Of a stretch of DNA of 42,390 nucleotides, positions 10,814-17,540 are shown piece by piece. The position numbers and the translations under genes are program-made. Position 1 is the stretch's first letter, and the number at the start of each line of letters is the position of its first letter. The notes under the pieces are model-generated. The model saw nothing but the letters and a program-made list of their open reading frames with translations, searched no databases and was not told the DNA's origin. Source of the DNA: Ramlibacter sp. WS9 (lineage in GTDB: Bacteria; Pseudomonadota; Gammaproteobacteria; Burkholderiales; Burkholderiaceae_C); NCBI RefSeq assembly GCF_003797765.1, contig NZ_RKMB01000039.1, positions 1-42,390 on the forward strand, given 5' to 3'.

Positions 10814-11257
10814 ATGTCCTCCATCGTCCTTCGTTTCCTCGCCGAGCCCAGCACCGTCAACTTCGGCGGCAAAGTCCACGGCGGCACCGTCATGAAATGG
10901 ATCGACGAGGCCGGCTACGCCTGCGCCACCAGTTGGGCCAAACGGTATTGCGTCACGGTGTTCGTCGGCGGCATCCGCTTTCATCACCCGGTGAAGATCG
11001 GCGAGCTGGTGGAAGTGGAGGCGCGGCTGGCCTACACCGGCACCACCAGCATGAACATCTCGGTGGAAGTGCGCAGCGGCGACATCAAGAGCGGCCACCT
11101 GAAGACGACGACCGAATGCCTGATCGTCTTCGTTTCGGTCGACGACGACGGCCGACCCATGCCCATCGACGAGTGGCAGCCGGAAACCCCGGGAGAGATG
11201 GCGCTGGCGCAGCGAGCCCGTGCCCAGCTCGACGCCGCCCGCGCAGCCAGCCGGTGA
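10814..11257 (+). CDS. Acyl-CoA thioesterase, hot-dog fold (YciA-like)
   Basis: A 147-aa protein with the hot-dog thioesterase pattern: VNFGGKVHGGTVMKWIDEAG (about residues 14-33) containing the catalytic Asp of the HGG...D motif, then VGGIRFHHPVKIGELVEVEA and a C-terminal ECLIVFVSVDDDGRP strand. It should hydrolyse acyl-CoA to the free acid and CoA in the cytoplasm; chain-length preference is not readable. Its stop overlaps the GTG of the EamA exporter by 4 bp, so the two are coupled. Confidence 0.9.
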   Translation: MSSIVLRFLAEPSTVNFGGKVHGGTVMKWIDEAGYACATSWAKRYCVTVFVGGIRFHHPVKIGELVEVEARLAYTGTTSMNISVEVRSGDIKSGHLKTTTECLIVFVSVDDDGRPMPIDEWQPETPGEMALAQRARAQLDAARAASR

Positions 11258-12183
11258 CGGCTGCCTCTTCGCCGGGCCGCCTGTCGGGGCGCGATCTTGC
11301 GGCGGCGCTTGCCGTCGTCTTCATCTGGGGCATGAACTTCGTGGCGATGAAGTACGCGCTGCGCGATTTCACGCCCTTCCAGCTGGGCGCCGCGCGCTAC
11401 GTGCTGGCGGTTCTGCCGCTGCTGTTCTTCATCAAGCGCCCGCAACTGCACTGGAAGTGGGTGGTGCTGTACGGCCTGTTCCAGGGCGTGGGGCAGTTCG
11501 GCTTCCTCTTCAGCGCCATCAAGGTGGGCATGACCGCGTCGCTGGCTTCGGTGCTGATGCAGACGCAGGTGTTCTTCACCGCCATCTTCGGCTATGCGCT
11601 GCTGCACGAGCGCGCCAGCCGGCCGCTGCAAGTCGGCCTGCTGCTGGCCGCGCTGGGCCTTAGCTGCTTCGCGATGAACTACGCCACGCCGCAGGCGGGC
11701 AACGCCACCACCGCCTGGGGATTCGTGCTCAATCTCTGCGCCGCGGCCATGTGGGCCGCCTCGAACATCGTCGTGCGCAAGGCGCAGCAGGCGAGCGCGG
11801 GTTACGACCCGCTGGCGTTCGTCGTCTGGTCCAGCCTGGTGCCCATCGTCCCGTTCGTGTTGATGACATGGGCTTTTGACGATCCCTCCACGCGTTGGGC
11901 CTGGACGGGCGCCGCGGTGAGCAGCTGGGCCGGCGTCGTCTACCTCGGATGGCTGGCCACCATCGCCGCTTACGCGATGTGGACGGGGCTGCTCAAGCGG
12001 CACCCCGCGAACCGCGTCGCGCCCTTCAGCCTCGGCGTGCCGGTGGTGGGGCTGGCGGCCGGGATGTTGCTGCTGGGCGAGTACATCACGGGCTGGCAGT
12101 GGACAGGTATTGCGCTGGTGGTGGCGGCACTCGGCTGCGTGATGTTCGGCGGCCGTTGGCTATCGAAGAGCGCGCGGAAATAG
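11254..12183 (+). CDS. EamA/DMT-family inner-membrane exporter (10 TM)
   Basis: A 309-aa protein with two EamA repeats of five membrane segments each, opening AAALAVVFIWGMNFVAMKYAL, with the typical second-repeat ending around VGLAAGMLLLGEY. Members export metabolites or amino acids; the substrate is unknown. The GTG at 11254 overlaps the thioesterase TGA (GTGA) and gives a normal family length; upstream codons of the same frame lie inside the thioesterase gene and are arginine-rich, unlike a membrane protein. The gap to the next gene (12184-12310) holds CCTAGGG-type motifs. Confidence 0.88.
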   Translation: MTAASSPGRLSGRDLAAALAVVFIWGMNFVAMKYALRDFTPFQLGAARYVLAVLPLLFFIKRPQLHWKWVVLYGLFQGVGQFGFLFSAIKVGMTASLASVLMQTQVFFTAIFGYALLHERASRPLQVGLLLAALGLSCFAMNYATPQAGNATTAWGFVLNLCAAAMWAASNIVVRKAQQASAGYDPLAFVVWSSLVPIVPFVLMTWAFDDPSTRWAWTGAAVSSWAGVVYLGWLATIAAYAMWTGLLKRHPANRVAPFSLGVPVVGLAAGMLLLGEYITGWQWTGIALVVAALGCVMFGGRWLSKSARK

Positions 12184-12185
12184 CG

Positions 12186-12238
12186 TTGACAGGCCTTAAG
12201 CAAACGCCCTAGGGTGGATGGGTTGAATGCCTAGGGTT
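12186..12238 (+). promoter_or_regulatory. Upstream region with TTGACA and two CCTAGGG motifs
   Basis: TTGACA is at 12186-12191. CCCTAGGG (about 12208-12215) and CCTAGGG (about 12230-12236) are 22 bp apart, two helical turns. A CCTTAAG lies between TTGACA and the first motif. Similar CTAGG/CTAAG motifs occur before the metalloprotease gene. No clean TATAAT box is seen at 17-bp spacing. Confidence 0.35.
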
Positions 12239-12310
12239 CCGGCCCTCGCGCCGCCCACACTGGAACCCATGGAAGCTCGAATCGCTTCCGCCCTTCCAGG
12301 AGCAACGATC

Positions 12311-12517
12311 ATGTTCGAATCCACTTCCAGTGACTTCCAGCTGTGCTTCCGCTCCCTGTTCCAAAGCGGCCGCGGCTTCTCCTTCCCCTGCGACCCGCAG
12401 GGCCACGTCGACCTCGACCAGCTGAGCGACAAGGTGCGCAACAACTATCTTTTCGCCCGCGCCATGGTCGGCCGCGACCTGGCCGTCCCCGCTGTCGAGC
12501 AAGCCGTCCTGCACTGA
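12311..12517 (+). CDS. Small protein of unknown function (68 aa)
   Basis: The ATG at 12311 has a good Shine-Dalgarno (AGGAG, 10 bp upstream) and gives a 68-aa soluble protein beginning MFESTSSDFQLCFRSLF, with a central GFSFPCDPQGHVDLDQLS segment and NNYLFARAMVGRDL near the end. The middle resembles small uncharacterised proteins I recall from Comamonadaceae, but I cannot name a family or function. Two cysteines (in QLCF and FPCD) and no membrane segment are visible. An upstream in-frame ATG at 12227 is less likely because the added 28 residues look like non-coding sequence. It stands alone between an EamA and a LysE exporter. Confidence 0.6.
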   Translation: MFESTSSDFQLCFRSLFQSGRGFSFPCDPQGHVDLDQLSDKVRNNYLFARAMVGRDLAVPAVEQAVLH

Positions 12518-12575
12518 CCCTTCGGCCGGTCGCCGGCAAGGCGATACTGTGGACTTAGCCCATTCCGGAGTCCAC

Positions 12576-13214
12576 ATGCTTCCCGATACGCCCCTGCTCC
12601 TCGCTTTCGTCGGTGCCAGCCTGGTGCTGGCCCTCACCCCCGGCCCCGCCGTCGTCTACATCGTGGCCCGCACCCTGTCGCAGGGCCGCGGCTGCGGCCT
12701 GGCTTCGGTGATGGGCGTAGCGCTGGGCAACTTCGGCAACGCCGTGGGTGCCGCGCTCGGTTTGGCCGCCTTGTTCGCGGTTTCATCGGCCGCGTTCACC
12801 GTCGTGAAGTGGGCGGGCGCGGCTTACCTGGTTTATTTGGGCGTGCGCATGTGGCTGGCCCGCCCCCCGAGCATGGATGCCGCGCCGCAAGCCTCGGCAC
12901 AGCCTTTGCGCCGGGTCTTTCGCGACGGTTTCATCGTCGCCCTGCTCAACCCCAAGACCACGTTGTTCTTTGCGGCCTTCCTGCCGCAGTTCATGGACGC
13001 GCACGGCAGCCCCTTGATGCAAACGCTGGCGCTCGGCGGCGTCTTCATCGCCATCGCGGGCTGCACCGATCTCATCTATGTGTTGACGGCCAGCCTGGTC
13101 GCCCCGCGGCTGGGCAAGGCAGCACGGCACGCGGTCTGGGGCAATCGTCTTGCGGGAACCTCGTTCATCGGCCTGGGCGTGCTCACCGCGATGGGTTCGC
13201 GGCCGACCCGCTGA
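12576..13214 (+). CDS. LysE/RhtB-family amino acid exporter
   Basis: A 212-aa inner-membrane protein with the LysE-family opening LLLAFVGASLVLALTPGPAVVYIVARTL, whose TPGP motif is the family mark, and six hydrophobic segments including FRDGFIVALLNPKTTLFFAAFLPQF, another signature block. It should export an amino acid or related metabolite. The ATG at 12576 is preceded by GGAG at a suitable distance. An RNB-family gene starts 16 bp after its stop, so the two may be cotranscribed. Confidence 0.92.
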   Translation: MLPDTPLLLAFVGASLVLALTPGPAVVYIVARTLSQGRGCGLASVMGVALGNFGNAVGAALGLAALFAVSSAAFTVVKWAGAAYLVYLGVRMWLARPPSMDAAPQASAQPLRRVFRDGFIVALLNPKTTLFFAAFLPQFMDAHGSPLMQTLALGGVFIAIAGCTDLIYVLTASLVAPRLGKAARHAVWGNRLAGTSFIGLGVLTAMGSRPTR

Positions 13215-13230
13215 GCGCAAGGCTCTTTCG

Positions 13231-14685
13231 ATGGACCCGATCGACCTGCACCAGATCGCCCTCGAGGCGATGCGCTCGCGCGGACTGCTGCCAGCCTTCA
13301 TGCCGCAAGCTCTGCAGGAGGCCGAGGCCGCCCGCCGCACAGGACCCGAGCGGCGCGGCGACATCCGCGACCTGCGCCGGCTCACCTGGTTTTCCATCGA
13401 CAACGACGACACGCGCGACCTCGACCAGCTGAGCGTGGCGCAGGCCCTGCCCGGCGGTGCGGCGCGCCTGCTCGTGGCGGTGGCCGACGTCGATTGCATG
13501 GTACGGCCGGGCGGCGCTGTGGATGAGCATGCGGCGGCGAACACCACGTCGGTGTACACCGCGGCCGGCGTGTTCCCCATGCTGCCGGAAGTGCTGTCGA
13601 CCGATCTCACTTCGCTGCACGAGGGCCAGGAGCGTTTGGCGGTGGTGGTGGACATGCACGTGGAGGCGGACGGTACGGTGTCGTCATCTGAGCTCTACCG
13701 CGCGGTCGTGCTCAACCAGGCCAAGCTCACGTATGACGGCGTGTCGGCATGGCTGGATGGCGCAGGGAAGCTGCCGCAGCTGCGCAGCGTCAACGGCCTG
13801 GAGGAGCAGCTTCGCCTGCACGATGCGCTGGCCGGACGGCTGCGGGAATGGCGCCAGTCGCGTGGCGCGCTCAACGTGAAGACCACGGCGGCGCGGCCCG
13901 TGTTCGAGAACGGACAGCTGGTCGACTTGCGACCCGACGAGAAGAACCGCGCCAAGGACCTGATCGCCGACCTGATGATCGCCACCAACGGAGCGGCGGC
14001 AAGATTCCTCGCGGACCAGGGCTTCCCCTCGCTGCGCCGCCTGCTGGAGGTGCCCCGGCGCTGGGATCGCATCGTGGCGCTCGCAGCCGACGCGGGCGTG
14101 CAACTGCCCGCCACGGCCGACCCGGTGGCACTCGACCACTTTTTGCAGTCGCGCCGCCGCGCGGACCCTGAAGGCTTTGCCGACCTGTCGCTCAAGATCG
14201 TGAAGATGCTGGGTTCCGGCGAGTACGCGGCCGCGCCGCCGGGCTCGCGCGGACTGGGCCACTTCGGGCTGGCGGTGATCGACTACGCACACTCGACGGC
14301 GCCGAACCGGCGCTTCCCCGACCTGGTGACGCAGCGACTGATCAAGGCCGCCCTGGCTGGCGACGCGCCGCCCTATTCGGCCGACGCGCTGGCGGAGATC
14401 GCGAAGCACTGCACACTGCAGGAAGACAATGCCAGCAAGGTCGAGCGCACCGTGCTCAAGGCGGCGGGCGCGTGGCTGATGCAGGACCGCATCGGCGAGA
14501 CGTTCGACGCCATCGTCACAGGCGCCGCGCCCAAGGGAACGTTCGTTCGCATCGGCCGCCCGCAACTGGAGGGCCGCGTGGTGCGCGGCTTCGAGGGCCT
14601 GGATGTGGGCGACAACCTGCGCGTGCGCCTGGTGTCGGTCGATGCCGCGCGGAGCTTCATCGACTTCGAAGCGGTGAGTCGGTAG
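13231..14685 (+). CDS. RNB-domain ribonuclease (RNase II/R family, short form)
   Basis: A 484-aa protein with the RNB catalytic domain. FSIDNDDTRDLDQLS (residues 54-68) supplies the acidic metal-binding cluster, and HSTAPNRRFPDLVTQRL (about 353-369) matches the H-T-(S/A)-P-RR-(Y/F)-PDL signature. The C-terminal 60 residues look like an OB/S1-type fold. It should degrade RNA 3' to 5' in the cytoplasm. It is shorter than RNase II or RNase R and lacks N-terminal cold-shock domains, as in the short RNB proteins of betaproteobacteria. The ATG at 13231 follows the LysE gene closely. Confidence 0.9.
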   Translation: MDPIDLHQIALEAMRSRGLLPAFMPQALQEAEAARRTGPERRGDIRDLRRLTWFSIDNDDTRDLDQLSVAQALPGGAARLLVAVADVDCMVRPGGAVDEHAAANTTSVYTAAGVFPMLPEVLSTDLTSLHEGQERLAVVVDMHVEADGTVSSSELYRAVVLNQAKLTYDGVSAWLDGAGKLPQLRSVNGLEEQLRLHDALAGRLREWRQSRGALNVKTTAARPVFENGQLVDLRPDEKNRAKDLIADLMIATNGAAARFLADQGFPSLRRLLEVPRRWDRIVALAADAGVQLPATADPVALDHFLQSRRRADPEGFADLSLKIVKMLGSGEYAAAPPGSRGLGHFGLAVIDYAHSTAPNRRFPDLVTQRLIKAALAGDAPPYSADALAEIAKHCTLQEDNASKVERTVLKAAGAWLMQDRIGETFDAIVTGAAPKGTFVRIGRPQLEGRVVRGFEGLDVGDNLRVRLVSVDAARSFIDFEAVSR

Positions 14686-14701
14686 TCAAGCTCAGCAGGC
14701 C

Positions 14702-15069
14702 ATGACCACGACGAATCGCTTCATCGAAGACATCCTCACCAACCCGCACAACCGCGCCATCTTCGCGCGCTGGGATGCGCTGGCACTGCCCGATGGCTGG
14801 CTGGTGGCCGGTTGCCTGTTCCAGACCGTGTGGAACCTGCGCAGCGGCGCGGCGCCCGAAGCACAGATCAAGGACTACGACTTGTTCTACTTCGATGCGC
14901 AGGACCTCACGGAAGAGGCCGAGCAGCACGTGCAGGCGCGGGTTGAAGCGGCGCTGGGCGACCTCGGCGTCGTCGTCGTCGTCGAAGCAAAGAACCAGGG
15001 GACTTGTTCAAGGCCAAGGCCCGGTCGTACCAAGCGCGTTGGCCGGCCTGCACTGTCATTGCGGACTAG
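14702..15069 (+). pseudogene. Nucleotidyltransferase-family (COG3575-like) gene with internal deletion
   Basis: The N-terminal ~100 codons match the family of predicted nucleotidyltransferases with conserved VAGCLFQTVWNLRSG and IKDYDLFYFDAQDL. After VEAKNQ (ending about 14998) the frame continues into unrelated codons, but another frame starting at 15001 reads DLFKAKARSYQARWP...AD and stops at 15069; that resembles the normal C-terminal tail of this family. The middle part is therefore missing (I estimate roughly 80 codons from memory of the family) and the junction is out of frame. The remnant sits 16 bp after the RNB gene and 25 bp before repeat copy B, so loss of the middle may be linked to repeat activity. 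No intact copy is in the window. Confidence 0.7.
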
Positions 15070-15094
15070 ATCTTGCATCTGTGCCTCACCGGTC

Positions 15095-15372
15095 GGGATC
15101 GTGGCGGCGGGGCACTCTGCGCTGCGAATGTCCCCCGTCGCGGCAAGCCGCTCCCTCCTCCTTTATTTCGCTGCGCAGAGCGCCCCACCACCCCGATCCG
15201 GGAAGGTTGTTGGTATTCGGCCGTCGCGCGCCAACTCGGTCTCCCATGGATGCCGGGTGGCCGATGCGGCGAAATCAAGGAGGAGGGAGGCCGTAGGCCG
15301 ACGGGGGACATTCGCTGCATCGGCCACCCGGCGTCCATGGCTCCGCACACAGCGCTGTGCAACGCTTCGATA
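15095..15372 (+). repeat. Composite inverted repeat, copy B (modules 1 and 2)
   Basis: The stretch from 15070 to 15417 has no gene and is almost all this element. Module 1 is 15095-15202 (108 bp, nearly identical to copy A). A linker of 41 bp with GTTGTTGGT and CGCGCCAACT leads to module 2, 15244-15340 (97 bp), bounded by CCATGG on both sides with pairing arms GCCGGGTGGCCGATGC / GCATCGGCCACCCGGC. Module 2 carries the core in the opposite direction (GGAGGAGGGA ... CGACGGGGGACATTC). A tail CTCCGCACACAGCGCTGTGC to 15372 is shared with copy C. It lies between the 3' ends of the deleted nucleotidyltransferase gene and pyrF. Confidence 0.88.
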
Positions 15373-15417
15373 AAACCAGATTTCGGGCAGCAGTGGGTCG
15401 AGCCCACACGACACGGG

Positions 15418-16242
15418 TCAGCGCTTTGCTGCTTCCAGCAAATCTCTCGTCTTGCGCGCCTCGCGTCGTGCCGCTTGCGCAAACCCGAGACCGTCCGACG
15501 CATACAGGATGGACCGCGACGAGCTCACGACGATGGGCGCATCGGCGCGCCAGCCGGCCTTGACCGTTGCCACCGCATCGCCCCCCTGCGCGCCGATGCC
15601 GGGGATCAGCAGCGGCACGTGCGGCGCGACCTTGCGCACCGCTTCGATCTCCGCTGGATATGTGGCGCCGACGACCAGGCCCAGCTGGCCGTTGACGTTC
15701 CACGGGCCTTGCGCCATGCGCGCGATGTGCTCGTACATGCGCGGCTGCCCTTCCACCGAGGCCAGCCGCTGGTTCTGCAGGTCGTCGCCGCCGGGGTTGG
15801 ACGTGCGGCACAACAGGAACGCGCCCTTGCCTTCGAACTGAAGGTAGGGCTGAATGGAATCGAAGCCCATGAAGGGCGACAGCGTCACCGCGTCGGCGCC
15901 GTAGCGCTCGAACGCTTCCTTGGCATATTGCTCGGCCGTGGAGCCGATGTCGCCGCGCTTGGCGTCCAGGATGACGGGCACGTTGGGCGCGTTGGCGCGG
16001 ATGTGCGCCATCAGTTTTTCGAGCTGGCCTTCGGCGCGGTGCGCGGCGAAGTAAGCGATCTGCGGCTTGAACGCGATCGCCAGGTCGGCGGTGGCGTCGA
16101 CGATGGCGGCGCAGAAGTCGAAGATCTTCTCCGGGTCGCCCTTCATGCCCTCGGGAAAGCGCGCGGGCTCCGGGTCCAGGCCCACGCACAGCATGGAGTC
16201 GTTGCGCCGCTGGGCGTCCTGCAGCATCTCGATGAAGGTCAT
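15418..16242 (-). CDS. pyrF: Orotidine 5'-phosphate decarboxylase PyrF
   Basis: PyrF converts OMP to UMP, the last step of de novo pyrimidine synthesis, in the cytoplasm. The 274-aa protein is of the longer, group-2 type: MLCVGLDPEP at the N-terminus, AFKPQIAYF (Lys59), and the catalytic DAKRGDIGSTA block (Lys95, Asp98). The phosphate-binding end reads PGIGAQGG. The ATG at 16242 is directly preceded by a dispersed repeat whose last bases, GGAGGCTGAG, form the Shine-Dalgarno. The gene is divergent from the EamA exporter and convergent with the broken nucleotidyltransferase gene. Confidence 0.96.
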   Translation of the reverse strand: MTFIEMLQDAQRRNDSMLCVGLDPEPARFPEGMKGDPEKIFDFCAAIVDATADLAIAFKPQIAYFAAHRAEGQLEKLMAHIRANAPNVPVILDAKRGDIGSTAEQYAKEAFERYGADAVTLSPFMGFDSIQPYLQFEGKGAFLLCRTSNPGGDDLQNQRLASVEGQPRMYEHIARMAQGPWNVNGQLGLVVGATYPAEIEAVRKVAPHVPLLIPGIGAQGGDAVATVKAGWRADAPIVVSSSRSILYASDGLGFAQAARREARKTRDLLEAAKR

Positions 16243-16329
16243 CTCAGCCTCCGCAGAGCCGCCTCAAGGCGGGCTGAAGCCCCCTCGGGGGGCAGCGACA
16301 GAACGAAGTGACGAGCGTGGGGGTCCATA
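16243..16329 (-). repeat. Dispersed 5'-UTR repeat, copy 1 (before pyrF)
   Basis: Read on the minus strand this ~87-bp sequence starts TATGGACCCCCACGCTC, contains the stem CTGCCCCCCGAGGGGGC and a second short inverted pair around GCCTTGAGGC, and ends GGAGGCTGAG directly before the pyrF ATG. It aligns along its whole length with 34353-34431 before the zinc-ribbon gene. Its final GGAGG is the only Shine-Dalgarno pyrF has. Confidence 0.8.
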
Positions 16330-16393
16330 CCTCGATTGTAATGAGCAGGGTTTCACGAGCGCGGTTTCGGTGAAGCGGCCACAATCGGCGGCG

Positions 16394-17293
16394 ATGCAGC
16401 GTCTCACCCGCCACCAACTGGTCACCCTCGTCGTCCTCACATTGGTCTGGGGCGTCAACTGGCCGGTGATGAAGCTGGGCGTCACCGACTTTCCGCCCCT
16501 CACGTTCCGCGCGCTTTCGATCCTGCTGGGTGTGCCGGTGCTGGCGATCGCGCTCGTCGTGCTCAAGGTGCCCTTCCGTTTGCCGCAGCGGCATTGGCCC
16601 GAGCTGGCCAAGCTCACGGTCACCAACATGTTGATCTGGCACGTCTGCATCATCCTGGCCGTTCGTGCGCTTTCGAGCGGACGTGCGGCGATCCTCGGCT
16701 ACACCATGCCGATCTTTTCGGCGGTGATCGGCGCGATGCTGTTCTCCGCGGTGCTGACGCGGCGCGCGTGGCTGGGCGTCGGCGCGGCGGCGATCGGCGT
16801 GGGGCTGCTGCTCTGGCACGAGTTCACCGGGCTCGCAGGCCGTCCGCTCGGCGTGGCGCTGGCCCTGTTCGCAGCCGCCGTGTGGGCGCTGGGCACACAA
16901 CTGCTGCGGCGTAGCAAGATCGACGTCCCCACGCTCACGCTCTCTTTCTGGATGACGGCGATCACCGGCATCGTGATGGCCGTGTTGGCGACCATCTTCG
17001 AACGCGGCCAGTGGTATGTGCCGCCGGCTGCCGTGATGTGGACCATCGCGTACAACGCCGTGCTGATCTTCGGCTATGCGCATGCAGCGTGGTTCTACCT
17101 TGCTCGCACCTTGCCGCCGATCGCATCGACGCTCAGCGTGATGTTCATTCCAGTCCTGGGCGTGCTCACCGGCGCGCTCTGGCTGGGCGAAGTCCTGCAC
17201 TGGCAGGACTGGGCCGCCGTCGTGCTGATGATGGTGGCCATCGGATCGGTACTTCTCCCAGCGAGAACACCCCGCGTTTCAGAGGCGTCGTAG
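16394..17293 (+). CDS. EamA/DMT-family inner-membrane exporter
   Basis: A 299-aa protein with ten hydrophobic segments in two EamA repeats, opening LVTLVVLTLVWGVNWPVMKLG (the VWGxN/W-P-xMK family start) and closing with PVLGVLTGALWLGE. It should be a metabolite or drug exporter; substrate unknown. The ATG at 16394 begins right before the first membrane segment, whereas the upstream part of the frame overlaps pyrF antisense. It is divergent from pyrF, with the dispersed 5'-UTR repeat between them, and is not closely similar by eye to the EamA gene at 11254. Confidence 0.9.
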   Translation: MQRLTRHQLVTLVVLTLVWGVNWPVMKLGVTDFPPLTFRALSILLGVPVLAIALVVLKVPFRLPQRHWPELAKLTVTNMLIWHVCIILAVRALSSGRAAILGYTMPIFSAVIGAMLFSAVLTRRAWLGVGAAAIGVGLLLWHEFTGLAGRPLGVALALFAAAVWALGTQLLRRSKIDVPTLTLSFWMTAITGIVMAVLATIFERGQWYVPPAAVMWTIAYNAVLIFGYAHAAWFYLARTLPPIASTLSVMFIPVLGVLTGALWLGEVLHWQDWAAVVLMMVAIGSVLLPARTPRVSEAS

Positions 17294-17401
17294 CGCCTTC
17301 CGGCGGGCCTGCAACGGGCCCGCGTACATGAAACTCCGCGCCCCGGCGTACATGAATCTACCCATGCGCCGGCGCGGCGCGTAGTGGCTATTCCCCCTGC
17401 C

Positions 17402-17467
17402 ATCTAGGCAAGCCCCCTAACCCCCAGCGCAAACGGCTTAGGGGCGATGCGACATATCACCTAAGGC
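17402..17467 (+). promoter_or_regulatory. Cluster of CTAGG/CCTAA/CTTAG motifs before the metalloprotease gene
   Basis: The 247-bp gap before the protease gene holds four related short motifs: ATCTAGGC (17402), CCCCCTAACCCC (about 17412), GGCTTAGGGG (about 17435) and ACCTAAGGCC (about 17459), at roughly 10-24-bp steps. Their likeness to half-sites bound by NarL/LuxR-type regulators suggests an activator array; this is inference. GGAG at 17531-17534 is the probable Shine-Dalgarno. Confidence 0.35.
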
Positions 17468-17540
17468 CGCGCGGCCCCCAAAGCTTCTCATCAACCCATG
17501 CCTCAACGCATGGTGTTTTGAGGCGCAAGTGGAGCCGAAA

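Noticed and set aside
11254..17293. The two EamA exporters (11254-12183 and 16394-17293) as a recent duplication
   Set aside because: They share only family-level motifs and differ in loops and neighbours.
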